Positions 51,109-59,201 of a DNA stretch of 64,000 bases are shown piece after piece. The translations under genes and the position numbers were made by a program. The notes under the pieces were generated by a model. That model worked only from the letters and a program-made list of their open reading frames with translations. It made no database searches and was not told where the DNA came from. Numbering within the stretch: position 1 is the first letter of the stretch; each line of letters opens with the position of its first letter. Origin of the DNA: Acidobacteriota bacterium. Its GTDB lineage: Bacteria > Acidobacteriota > Blastocatellia > Pyrinomonadales > Pyrinomonadaceae. Where the stretch lies: positions 1,994,001-2,058,000 of the forward strand of contig CP065003.1 of assembly GCA_016700175.1 (NCBI GenBank), written 5' to 3'.

Positions 51109-52938
51109 ATGACCGTCGATAACGTCGAAGGATTCAATGATCTCCCGCAGACACTTCCGCATTTCTGTATCGAGGCGTTCCGCAGATACGGCAAGCCCGA
51201 TGCGCTGAATTATAAGAACAACGGAAACTGGCAGCATATCTCGGGCGAAGATGCGATCGGAAGGATCCGCCGGATCGCGCTCGGATTTTCGGAACTGGGA
51301 TTCGGAAAGGACGACAAGGTCGCGATCATCTCCGAGAACCGCCCCGAATGGTCTTTGAGCGATCTTGGCGTGCTTTCCATAGGCGGAGTGATCGTGCCGA
51401 TCTATACGACGCAGGCTGTTGAGCAGGTCAGGTACATCCTCGAGGATTCCGGTTCGAAAGCGCTGATAGTTTCGGGCAAGAAGCTCTGGGAACATGTCGA
51501 GAAGGCCGTCCAGTCGGTCGAGCATCTTGAGAAGATAGTCTTCTTTGACGAAGATGAAATGCCCGAACACGATAACCGGGCGATCTCGCTGGCTGATCTG
51601 GAGGAGCTCGGATCGAAGCGCGAAGAGATAGACGAGAAGGAGTTCGAAAGAATTCTCGACGCGCTGGAACCGGACCAGCTTGCGACGATCATTTACACGT
51701 CGGGCACGACTGGCGAGCCGAAAGGCGTCATGCTGACGCACGGGAACTTCGCTTCTAATGTGCTTTCGATCTCATACGGCCTTCCGATAATTTCCTCCGA
51801 CCGCTCACTTTCGGTACTCCCGCTTTCCCACATTTTCGAACGCACGGTGTTTTACGTGCTCAGCTGCAACGGGGTCGCGGTGCACTACTGCTCGGCGTTC
51901 GAGCAGCTCGCGGGGCATCTGCAGGAAGTCAAACCGACGATAATGACCGCCGTCCCGAGGCTGTTCGAGCAGGTCTACCACAAGATAGTGAAAAAGGGCC
52001 GCGCCGCGGGAGGCGTCAAGACAAAGCTGTTCAACTGGTCCTTAAAGGTCGGCCAGGACTATTGGGAGGCCGTCGACAACCACAAATTCATCTCGCCGGC
52101 GCTCAGGGCGAAACACGCTCTCGCCAGCCGGCTTGTTTTCTCCAAGTGGAGAGAGGGCGTAGGCGGCGAGCTGCGGTTCTTCGTTTCCGGAGGGGCGCCT
52201 TTATCGAAGAAGCTCTCGTACGCGTTCTGGGCGGCGGACATCCCGATCCTGCAGGGATACGGAATGACGGAGGCGTGCATCGTGTGCGCGAACCGTCCGG
52301 AGGACAACAAGGTCGGGTCCATCGGGGTGCCGTTCAAGGATATCGAGATGATGGTCGCCGAAAAGGATGGCGAGATCCTGATCCGCGGCGAAAACGTGAT
52401 GCGCGGGTATTTCAACAAGCCCGAGGAAACTTCGAAGGCTCTCGACGCAGAAGGCTGGTATCACACCGGCGACGTCGGCTATCAGGATGACGACGGACAC
52501 TTCTACATCACCGACCGTATCAAGGACCTCTTCAAGCTCTCCAACGGCAAGTACGTGGCCCCCCAGCAGGTCGAGAGCCTTCTGAAGCAGTCACCGCTGG
52601 TGGCCCAGGCTATCGTGGTCGGAGATTCCCGGAAGCAGGTCGGGGCGCTGATCGTGCCGGACTGGGAAGCGCTTCGGCAGACGATAAAGGATGAGGGCAT
52701 CGACGCTTCGGGCTCGAGGGAAGAACTGTGCGAAAACCGTCACGTCGTGAAACGGGTACAGAACGACGCGATCAGGTTTACGAAAGAAGCGAGCGACTAC
52801 GAGCGGGTCAAGCGGGTCTACCTTCTGCCGAACGAGTTCTCGATAGACAAGGGCGAGATGACCCCGACGCTGAAGATCAAGCGAAGCGTCATAAACGAGA
52901 AGTACTCGGAGGCGATCGACGAGATCTGCGGCAGCTGA
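51109..52938 (+). CDS. Long-chain acyl-CoA synthetase (AMP-forming)
   Basis: A 609-residue ANL-family ligase that activates fatty acids through acyl-AMP. The P-loop motif IIYTSGTTGEPKGVMLTHGN is at about 184-203. QGYGMTEACIVCANR (A5), GWYHTGDVGYQDDDGHFYITDRIKDLFKLSNGKYVAPQQVE (A7-A8) and a C-terminal domain with the lysine region (TPTLKIKRSVI) are present. Length and motifs match the FACL/FadD15-like group. ATG 51109 is used because AAGGGG lies nearby and the earlier in-frame region is unlike the family. Two bases after its stop a long series of 7-bp repeats begins. Confidence 0.93.
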   Translation: MTVDNVEGFNDLPQTLPHFCIEAFRRYGKPDALNYKNNGNWQHISGEDAIGRIRRIALGFSELGFGKDDKVAIISENRPEWSLSDLGVLSIGGVIVPIYTTQAVEQVRYILEDSGSKALIVSGKKLWEHVEKAVQSVEHLEKIVFFDEDEMPEHDNRAISLADLEELGSKREEIDEKEFERILDALEPDQLATIIYTSGTTGEPKGVMLTHGNFASNVLSISYGLPIISSDRSLSVLPLSHIFERTVFYVLSCNGVAVHYCSAFEQLAGHLQEVKPTIMTAVPRLFEQVYHKIVKKGRAAGGVKTKLFNWSLKVGQDYWEAVDNHKFISPALRAKHALASRLVFSKWREGVGGELRFFVSGGAPLSKKLSYAFWAADIPILQGYGMTEACIVCANRPEDNKVGSIGVPFKDIEMMVAEKDGEILIRGENVMRGYFNKPEETSKALDAEGWYHTGDVGYQDDDGHFYITDRIKDLFKLSNGKYVAPQQVESLLKQSPLVAQAIVVGDSRKQVGALIVPDWEALRQTIKDEGIDASGSREELCENRHVVKRVQNDAIRFTKEASDYERVKRVYLLPNEFSIDKGEMTPTLKIKRSVINEKYSEAIDEICGS

Positions 52939-52940
52939 CA

Positions 52941-53150
52941 AGTACTGAGTACTGAGAGATGGGTACTGAGGACGGAACGCACGCGTCCCGCGTGCTGTGA
53001 GCGAAGCGAAAATCGGGACTGAGGACTGAGGACTGAGGACTGAGGACTGAGGACTGAGGACTGAGGACTGAGGACTGAGGACTGAGGACTGAGGGAGGGT
53101 ATTCAATATGGAAGGACTGTCAAGTATCCGGCTCAGTCCTCAGTCCTTTT
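52941..53150. repeat. 7-bp tandem repeat (GGACTGA) with inverted partner
   Basis: A looser start at 52941-52974 (GTACTGA GTACTGA ... GTACTGA) begins two bases after the acyl-CoA ligase stop. A perfect block of eleven GGACTGA units covers 53016-53092. The reverse-complement sequence CTCAGTCCTCAGTCC lies at 53132-53146, with another TCAGTCC near 53154, giving hairpin potential. The dapA start is at 53192, preceded by AAAGGTGAG. Confidence 0.95.
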
Positions 53151-53191
53151 ATCTCAGTCCTATTCTCGGCCCATTGAGCAAAGGTGAGTAG

Positions 53192-54088
53192 ATGATCAGA
53201 TTGCCCTGGCTAAAAGGATGCGCGACCGCGCTTGTGACCCCTTTCCGAAAGGACGGGTCGATCGATGGCGACTGCTTCAAGGCGCTCGTCGAGAGGCAGA
53301 TCACTAACGGCGTAAAGCTCGTCGTGCCCTGCGGCACGACCGGCGAAAGCGTGACGATGAGCGAGGATGAGCGCCTGCACGTCATCAAGCTCACCGTCGA
53401 GGTCGCTAAGAAGCACAAGGCCAAGGTGATCGCCGGCACGGGAAGCAACAACACTGCCGCGACCATAGATTTCACTCGCGCCGCGAGACAGGCGGGCGCC
53501 GACATGGCGCTTGTCGTCGCGCCTTATTACAACAAGCCGACGCAGCAGGGAATGTTCGCGCACTTTTCGGAGATCGCCAATTCCGTGAGGGGCTTCCCGC
53601 TGATGCTCTACAACGTTCCCGGAAGGACCTCGTCGAACATCACGGCCGAGACCACTGTCAGGCTTGCGAATGCGTGCCCCAACATCGTCGCGACGAAAGA
53701 AGCTTCGGGAGATTTCTCCCAGATAATGGAGATCATCCGCACGAAGCCGAAGGACTTCCGCTTGTTCTCCGGCGACGATATGACGACGCTGCCGATGATC
53801 GCCGCGGGGGCCGACGGGCTCGTTTCGGTCTGCTCGAACGAGATCCCTAAAGAGACCTCGCAGATGGTCGACGCAGCTCTCGACGGCGGCTATTCGAAAG
53901 CTAGGCGTATTCACTACAGGATCCTCGAGTTGATGGAGGCGAACTTCATCGAGGCCTCTCCGGCGCCCTGCAAGTTCGTGATGAAAGAGATGGGACTTCT
54001 CGAAGAGAACCTTCGCCTGCCGCTCGTGCCCGTGACCGCGAAGTCCCGCAAAGCGCTTAAGAAGATACTCACCGATCTCGGCCTCTAG
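53192..54088 (+). CDS. dapA: 4-hydroxy-tetrahydrodipicolinate synthase
   Basis: A 298-residue Schiff-base aldolase condensing pyruvate with aspartate semialdehyde. The family marks are LKGCATALVTPF, the GTTGES pyruvate-carboxylate loop (LVVPCGTTGES), Tyr in PLMLYNVPGRTSSN and the Schiff-base Lys in NIVATKEASGDFSQI (near residue 167). It provides the substrate for the dapD route encoded 37 kb away. It is followed by rsmE after 13 bp, probably in one transcript. Confidence 0.96.
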   Translation: MIRLPWLKGCATALVTPFRKDGSIDGDCFKALVERQITNGVKLVVPCGTTGESVTMSEDERLHVIKLTVEVAKKHKAKVIAGTGSNNTAATIDFTRAARQAGADMALVVAPYYNKPTQQGMFAHFSEIANSVRGFPLMLYNVPGRTSSNITAETTVRLANACPNIVATKEASGDFSQIMEIIRTKPKDFRLFSGDDMTTLPMIAAGADGLVSVCSNEIPKETSQMVDAALDGGYSKARRIHYRILELMEANFIEASPAPCKFVMKEMGLLEENLRLPLVPVTAKSRKALKKILTDLGL

Positions 54089-54101
54089 CGGCTTTCGAAG
54101 A

Positions 54102-54818
54102 ATGCGCCGATTCCACTCACCCGACATAGATCCCGAAACAGGCTTCGTTACGCTCGACCGGGAACAGGCGGCGCACGCCCGCTCTGTGCTCCGTCTGCGC
54201 GAAGGCGATACCGTTGGCGTGTTCGACGGGAACGGCAACGAGTTCCTGTGTGAGATCGGATCGATCGGCAAGCGGGAAGCGGTGCTGAAGATCGTCAGGC
54301 AGATAGACCCGCCGGCTTTGGAATCGCCTCTCGAACTGACGCTCGCGGCTGCGATCCTCAAGAACGAGAAGTTCGACCTTGTGATACAGAAATCGGTCGA
54401 GCTCGGCGTGTCGAGGCTGATCCCTCTGCTTACGAAGAGGACCGAGGCCCAGGCGCGGGGCGCGGAGAAGAGGATCGAGCGCTGGAAAAGGATCGCGGTC
54501 GAGTCTTCAAAGCAGTGCGGAAGGGCGAAGGTGATGGAGATCGGAACGCCTTCCGGGTTATCGGAGATCGCCGGGAGATCCGCGGATCTGAAGATCGTTT
54601 TCGCGGAAGGCGGCGGAAGCGGGTTGCCGAACGGAGCGAAGCCGGAGTCAGTGATCGCCGTCGTCGGTCCCGAAGGAGGCTGGGAGGAAGAGGAACTGGC
54701 GGCGCTGTTGGAAACGGGATTTCATCGTGTCACGCTGGGCGGCAGGATCCTTCGTGCGGAAACCGCGGCGATCGCGGCGGCGGCTCTTCTTCAGCATCGT
54801 TTCGGCGATCTGGCGTGA
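54102..54818 (+). CDS. rsmE: 16S rRNA m3U1498 methyltransferase
   Basis: A 238-residue SPOUT methyltransferase that methylates U1498 of 16S rRNA. An N-terminal PUA-like domain (MRRFHSPDIDPETGFVTL, HARSVLRLREGD) is followed by the knotted SAM domain with VIAVVGPEGGWEEEELAAL and VTLGGRILRAETAAIAAAALL, both characteristic. ELGVSRLIPLLTKRTEAQ is the usual middle motif. The TGA stop is followed directly by a run of twelve G, described separately. Confidence 0.95.
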   Translation: MRRFHSPDIDPETGFVTLDREQAAHARSVLRLREGDTVGVFDGNGNEFLCEIGSIGKREAVLKIVRQIDPPALESPLELTLAAAILKNEKFDLVIQKSVELGVSRLIPLLTKRTEAQARGAEKRIERWKRIAVESSKQCGRAKVMEIGTPSGLSEIAGRSADLKIVFAEGGGSGLPNGAKPESVIAVVGPEGGWEEEELAALLETGFHRVTLGGRILRAETAAIAAAALLQHRFGDLA

Positions 54819-54830
54819 GGGGGGGGGGGG
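54819..54830. repeat. Run of twelve G after the rsmE stop
   Basis: Twelve G residues follow the rsmE TGA without a gap (54819-54830). Homopolymers this long are prone to slippage and to sequencing error. Being beyond the stop, a change in length would not alter the protein. Confidence 0.85.
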
Positions 54831-55435
54831 AGTCTGTGGCATCGGATCCGTTTAGCGCAGCGCTTTGCGCTGCATTGAGCGCGAAGCAGGAACACTGAGA
54901 CGTTTTGGGTCGTGTCCGAAGCCCGACCGTCAGGGAGGGCTACCTCCAAGTAGTTCCAGGTTCGAGGTTCACAGTTCCAAGGCCGTGTCCGAAGCCCGAG
55001 CTGAGGTTACAGCAGTGAGATGTTTGCGGTGAAGAGTAAAGGCGGGGCTTGTCCCCGCCTCAGAGCCACACAGGCTAACGACCCGTTTAGCGCAGCGCTT
55101 TGCGCTGTATTGAGCGCGAAGCGCGAACACTAAGACGTTTTGGGTCGTGTCCGAAGCCCGACCGTCAGGGCGGGCTACCTCTAAGTAGTTCCAGGTTCAA
55201 AGTTCCAGGTTGTATCTCGGCAGGGCGGATCGGAATCACGCGATCGCTGTGCGATCGATCAATGATCTGTCGCCCCTAGGCGGCTCAGGAGTTAGTCTTG
55301 TATGGGTCGCGTGCTACAGACCTGTCGCGCCGAAGGCGCCGTTCATCGGTCAATGTTCTTGGGCATTGGCCGATGAAGGACCGGTCGCTACCGCTCCCGG
55401 TACTGATCAGTGAGGCCGCCACAAAGGCATCCTTG
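54831..55435. repeat. Gene-free repeat region with a duplicated ~120-bp segment
   Basis: No gene is supported. A segment starting GTTTAGCGCAGCGCTTTGCG at 54850 recurs at 55085 with few changes and runs about 118-120 bp, through TTTTGGGTCGTGTCCGAAGC, CCGACCGTCAGGG and 7-bp-period runs (AGTTCCA GGTTCGA GGTTCAC AGTTCCA at 54952-54979 and a relative at 55187-55214). Another 7-bp run is at 55341-55375. Near 55380-55408 lies the inverted copy of the element at 7805-7832. Confidence 0.85.
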
Positions 55436-55987
55436 CTAAGGCGATCGCTTGCGAAAATAAGAATCCCCTCGCCTGTTCATTTCCGCGTTCTGTCCTATCG
55501 CGTGGATCGCGCCCGTGAGGAGGTCCGCCGTGTCGACCAGGAAATTCGCAGAGCCCTCCACATCGACATCGATATCCTCGTACTGGATCACCAGATAGTT
55601 CTTTTTCTTCTTCATGAACAAGCCCGCAATGGAGGCGCCGGGAAGCGGGATCGCACCGACAGCGCGGCCGGTTCCCGAACGCACCTTCTGCTGGCTCGGA
55701 TACACTACCTTGATCACCTCGAACGGTATAGAGAACCTCTCCTTCCCCGCTTCGTCGGCAAAGAACAGGCGCTCGTTGGTCATGTCGAACTTCAGAATTC
55801 CCTTTTCCTTTTCGCTGAAGCCGAATACGCCGCCCTGGTATTCGGTTTCGATCGTTTCCGGGAGGTTCTCCGGGATAGGCGATTCCGCTTGCGTGTCTTC
55901 GGCCCGCTCGACGGGTCTTATCTGCGAAAACAAGGCCGGTGCAAACAACAAAACGGCGAGCGTGGCGAGAATCAGATTTCTTTTCAT
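55436..55987 (-). CDS. Exported protein of unknown function in the nurA operon
   Basis: A 183-residue protein from ATG 55987, with a signal peptide MKRNLILATLAVLLFAPALF ending near SQIRP. The mature part begins with an acidic linker. Then comes a beta-rich domain of about 120 residues (GGVFGFSEKEKGILKFDMTNERLFF, FEVIKVVYPSQQ, NYLVIQYEDID) that suggests a PH-like or GRAM-like fold, and a helical end (TADLLTGAIHAIGQNAEM). No named family is certain. It is the last gene of the minus-strand nurA unit and starts 50 bp after the HAS-barrel gene. Confidence 0.7.
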   Translation of the reverse strand: MKRNLILATLAVLLFAPALFSQIRPVERAEDTQAESPIPENLPETIETEYQGGVFGFSEKEKGILKFDMTNERLFFADEAGKERFSIPFEVIKVVYPSQQKVRSGTGRAVGAIPLPGASIAGLFMKKKKNYLVIQYEDIDVDVEGSANFLVDTADLLTGAIHAIGQNAEMNRRGDSYFRKRSP

Positions 55988-56037
55988 ACTTCTTAAAATG
56001 TCCGGGCCTTTCGGCCAAGGGGTTTGAGATTTCAGCG

Positions 56038-56637
56038 TCATTGACGAGCGCTCCCGAGAGTCCGTTGCCACGACAGGTTCTGCCGGAGAACGCAAAGCTG
56101 CCGTTTCTCTTCATCGGTCGCGTCCGCGTCGAGCTTCTCGATGACGGATTCGACCAAAGGCACCGCGAACGAGCCCGCGTGCGAAGAAAGCTGCGAATAG
56201 TAGCCAATGGACAGACGGCCGTCGTTGTTCCTGTGAAATTCCCGGAATCGCTCCCCGCGAAGCCTGAACACAGGCTCGCCCGGCGGGATCACCTGCGCGG
56301 GCACCTTCTGGACAGCGCTCCCTTTATCGTCGATCCAGCCCAAAAGGAGGATCGCGATCAGTATCCCCTGTTCGTTTAGGTAATCCGGCGAGAACGAATC
56401 GAGCTCGGGTTTCGGAGAGAGCCTGGGACCGTACGCGGCGTACTCGGGATTGACCAGAAGCGAGTTGTAGATCACTCCGACGATCTCTCTTCCGCCATCG
56501 GACGGGATCGACACGAAATCCCCGAAACCGTAATCGCCCGCGGAAGGGCTTTCCGCGGCGTCGAACTCATCGACGATCCTCGCGACGTAATCGACGTGCG
56601 AGTTCGAGCTGACGATCTTCGCGATAAGCATATTCAA
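56038..56637 (-). CDS. Stand-alone HAS-barrel (HerA N-terminal-like) protein
   Basis: A 199-residue protein. Its first 80 residues match the HAS-barrel fold found at the N-terminus of HerA/ATP-synthase-like ATPases: LIAKIVSSNSHVDYVARIVD, then a Pro/Asp segment, DYGFGDFVSIP and EIVGVIYNSLLVNPEYAAYGPRLS. In HerA this is followed by a P-loop ATPase; none is present here. The second half (about 85-199) has another small-barrel-like stretch (IAILLLGWIDDKGSAVQKVPAQVIPPGEPV) and a helical end. It lies 13 bp after the zinc-ribbon membrane protein and in one unit with nurA. Confidence 0.7.
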   Translation of the reverse strand: MNMLIAKIVSSNSHVDYVARIVDEFDAAESPSAGDYGFGDFVSIPSDGGREIVGVIYNSLLVNPEYAAYGPRLSPKPELDSFSPDYLNEQGILIAILLLGWIDDKGSAVQKVPAQVIPPGEPVFRLRGERFREFHRNNDGRLSIGYYSQLSSHAGSFAVPLVESVIEKLDADATDEEKRQLCVLRQNLSWQRTLGSARQ

Positions 56638-56650
56638 GTGCGGCAGGCGG

Positions 56651-57154
56651 TCAGACCCTGCCCGCGAGTTCCGGAATGATGTAAAGAAGCCACCAAAGAA
56701 AGATCTGGGCTCCGAAAACCACGACGCTCAGTCCGATGCTCACGCCGGCGAGTTTGCCTCCGCCGAGCGCCGGCCGCCTCAGGAAGATCCCGATGCCAGC
56801 GGTCCCTATGAGGATCGTGAACGGCACGAAGAGAATTCCCAGGTAAGGGACAAGCGAGTAAACGAAACACGCCCACGCCATTTCCGAGACGGTGTTTCTG
56901 TTGACGGCGAACAGATCGCGCGGTTCCTCGGACTTGTTGTTCTCGATCAGAAAGGCCCTTCCCTGAAGCCTGTAAGAGGACCGGAGAGTATCGAGCGGCT
57001 GGTATTCCTCGCCCAGGTCCTTGCCGCAGATCAGGCAAAACGCCGCCGTCGCGCGGACCGCGTCAGCTCCGCAGGCCGGGCACTTCCGCCCCGTTTCCCG
57101 TTCTTTGATTTCGTGGGGTCTTGCTTCCAAATGAGACTCCGTAAGGCCCTTCAA
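56651..57154 (-). CDS. Zinc-ribbon membrane protein between nurA and HAS-barrel genes
   Basis: A 167-residue protein with three parts. The N-terminus has a zinc ribbon (KCPACGADAV and FCLICGKDL, two CxxC pairs near residues 25-45). A linker of about 45 residues follows. Two or three hydrophobic segments (SEMAWACFVYSLVPYLGILFVPFTILIG, GIGIFLRRPALGG, SIGLSVVVFGAQIFLWWLLYII) form the C-terminal half. The ATG overlaps the nurA stop by four bases, so translation is coupled. It would tether a zinc ribbon at the inner membrane. Function is unknown. Confidence 0.78.
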   Translation of the reverse strand: MKGLTESHLEARPHEIKERETGRKCPACGADAVRATAAFCLICGKDLGEEYQPLDTLRSSYRLQGRAFLIENNKSEEPRDLFAVNRNTVSEMAWACFVYSLVPYLGILFVPFTILIGTAGIGIFLRRPALGGGKLAGVSIGLSVVVFGAQIFLWWLLYIIPELAGRV

Positions 57155-58347
57155 CGCCGGCGCGACTTGCTTGCGTCTTTCCTTGTGACAGTGAAATTCA
57201 ATTCTTCACGAACGGCGAACTCTTGTAAAGCCTTTAGAAAAATGTGCCTGTCGCGTGAGGATATAAGCGCCGTTTGGTCCGCTGTTTCGATCGGATATGG
57301 GTAACCGATGCCTATGACGCACTCAGCCCGGACAACGTCCGCCAGCTCATCCAGAAGTTCCGCTTCGGATACCCACCGAGGGATATCGAGCCTCGCGGGC
57401 GGTCCGGAGGATGACGTCCGAATATAACAGAACCCGACCGAAGAGAGTCCTGTGCCCTCGTCCCGGAAGGCCCCCATACCGCTCCTGTTCGAATGAAAGA
57501 AGATCGTCCGGTCGCCCCAGCCGGGCAGAACATCGGGTATCGAAGTGAGAAGCGCAGCGTCCGTGATCGAAGGCGCCTCGTCGATCCCCGCAAGCGAACA
57601 GAGAAGATTCACGAGGTCCCTCGAAAGGCTTCGGTCGATATACCCCACGACCGGGACTCGGGTGTCTTCCGAAAGGCGGACCAGTGTGACCATCGCATCG
57701 ATGAAGCTCTTCTGAAGTCGTGTTTGCGGGAGCGAGAACGAGACAAGAAGTGTTCCGTCAAAAAACGCCAGCGGCATTCGTTCGCCTCGCGACTCCCAGT
57801 CTCTTCGGCTCTCGAGGAATTCCGCGATCCTTTTCACTTCGAGATGAAAGCGCCGCTCACCGATCCTGCTTTCAGGGTCAGCCCCCGTTTCATCGCCGGA
57901 GATGAGATCGACCGGGGTCAGGAGCTCCAGGCGCGCGTCCTTCACGAACGGAACGTCGGGGTCGTGCGGATTCTCGAACCAGCCGATCTGCACCGCTCCA
58001 ACGGGAAGCGAAGTTTCCTTCTCGACATAGATCTGGCTGCCGTCGGCGGCGAACGTGGTGCGGCTGGAAAGTACTTTCGAAGCCCATTCACGGGCGTCTT
58101 CGTGATTTCGCCAGACGGGTCCGAATGCGCGCGCGACCGAACCGATTCCATTCAGCTCGCCGGACGGAAGGGCACCCGTCTCTTCGTCCGATCCGAGCTT
58201 CCCCATCACTTCTTCCGCCGTGAGAGAGGCAGTCCTGCGAAGCTCTTCGGCGTAGATCTCCGCATCGCGGGCCTGCGTCCGGGAATAATCCCGGAACGAA
58301 TCGCGTTTGCCGGCCAGTTCAAAAAGGAGAAGGTTCTTATGGAGCAT
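57151..58347 (-). CDS. NurA-domain nuclease
   Basis: A 398-residue protein with the NurA 5'-3' nuclease fold. Expected acidic motifs are seen in order: FAADGSQIYV (motif I Asp, near 95), PLAFFDGTLLVSF (motif II Asp, near 205), VVGYIDRSLSRDLVNLL (near 242), a late FCYIR strand and GIGYPYPIETADQTALISSRDRHIF (about 355-380). In archaea and some bacteria NurA works with the HerA translocase in DNA end resection. No HerA ATPase is in the window, but a HAS-barrel protein is encoded two genes downstream. ATG 58347 is used; the upstream in-frame TTG at 58407 lies beside a terminator hairpin and is unlikely. Confidence 0.85.
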   Translation of the reverse strand: MLHKNLLLFELAGKRDSFRDYSRTQARDAEIYAEELRRTASLTAEEVMGKLGSDEETGALPSGELNGIGSVARAFGPVWRNHEDAREWASKVLSSRTTFAADGSQIYVEKETSLPVGAVQIGWFENPHDPDVPFVKDARLELLTPVDLISGDETGADPESRIGERRFHLEVKRIAEFLESRRDWESRGERMPLAFFDGTLLVSFSLPQTRLQKSFIDAMVTLVRLSEDTRVPVVGYIDRSLSRDLVNLLCSLAGIDEAPSITDAALLTSIPDVLPGWGDRTIFFHSNRSGMGAFRDEGTGLSSVGFCYIRTSSSGPPARLDIPRWVSEAELLDELADVVRAECVIGIGYPYPIETADQTALISSRDRHIFLKALQEFAVREELNFTVTRKDASKSRRR

Positions 58348-58365
58348 ATTCGGAAAGCGGGAAAC

Positions 58366-58405
58366 GAAAAACGCCGGGGGAAAATGATAACATTCCCCGG
58401 CGTTC
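58366..58405 (-). terminator. Rho-independent terminator of the secreted-protein gene at 58517
   Basis: On the minus strand CGCCGGGGAATGTTATCATT continues into TTCCCCCGGCG and TTTTT, a ten-base GC-rich stem followed by a U run. It ends the transcript of the gene at 58517-59011 just before the nurA start. Confidence 0.85.
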
Positions 58406-58516
58406 AAGCCGTACTTGCGGATCGAGTGCAGGCTCCGAAATTCAGAACGCGATCACACCGGATCGCGGGCACGGAAACCCGGTAAGGGCCGAAGCAACCT
58501 GTGCTCGGTCAACGGC

Positions 58517-59011
58517 CTACTGTTCGACGTCCTGGATCAGCTTGATCTTGAAGATCGAGCCTTCAGGGATCTTCAGGTTCTTGCCTGCCATCACCAGCAT
58601 CGTGCCGCCTTCAAAGGTCTCGGAAGTCTCGACCTTCATATCGGGCGGACCGTTCTCGATCGAAACGATCACGGCCTTGCACGGCATAAATTCCTCTCCG
58701 CTCTGAATAAAATCGAAGAGGATGCTGATCTTCGAGGATTCATTGTCGTCGGACAGTCTCTCGATATTGACAATGCGGGCAAGAAACTCGGCGCCTTCAT
58801 CAAGCTTCATTCCGTCGGCCTCGACCGCAGCCGTCAGGATAAAATTCACGTCCTCGCCAACCTTTGAAGTCTCGGCGTCGATCGCCTTCGTGCTCTTCAC
58901 CGAAAACTGCGTTTCCGCCTTGACCTTGCCTTTGGGAGCAGGCTCGTCCTGGGCGAACGCAACCACGGTCAATCCGAGTATAAAAGCGCAGATGGTTAAG
59001 GTCCTTAACAT
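58517..59011 (-). CDS. Exported protein of unknown function
   Basis: A 164-residue exported protein. The signal peptide (MLRTLTICAFILGLTVVAFAQ) is followed by a Lys/Pro linker and a beta-rich domain. That domain starts QFSVKSTKAIDAETSKVGEDVNFILTAAVEADG and ends with KIPEGSIFKIKLIQDVE, with repeated short strands and turns typical of a small beta-barrel of the type regulating cargo or pilus parts. No family is named with confidence. It is a single-gene unit with its own terminator at 58366-58405. Confidence 0.75.
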   Translation of the reverse strand: MLRTLTICAFILGLTVVAFAQDEPAPKGKVKAETQFSVKSTKAIDAETSKVGEDVNFILTAAVEADGMKLDEGAEFLARIVNIERLSDDNESSKISILFDFIQSGEEFMPCKAVIVSIENGPPDMKVETSETFEGGTMLVMAGKNLKIPEGSIFKIKLIQDVEQ

Positions 59012-59201
59012 CTCGGTTCTCTCCTCCGTGTAACTGTTGGGGCCCGTAAGTTCTTTTACTGCTTCAATTGTACTTCAGAAAGCGAGTGATCTATTTGTGG
59101 TCAGTATAACACAGTTGTGATTACCCCGGCTTATACGTTTTTCGTTGGATCATTAGGCCTGCAACTTAATCGCCGGACTGGAGCTGCTCACGGTTCGATC
59201 T

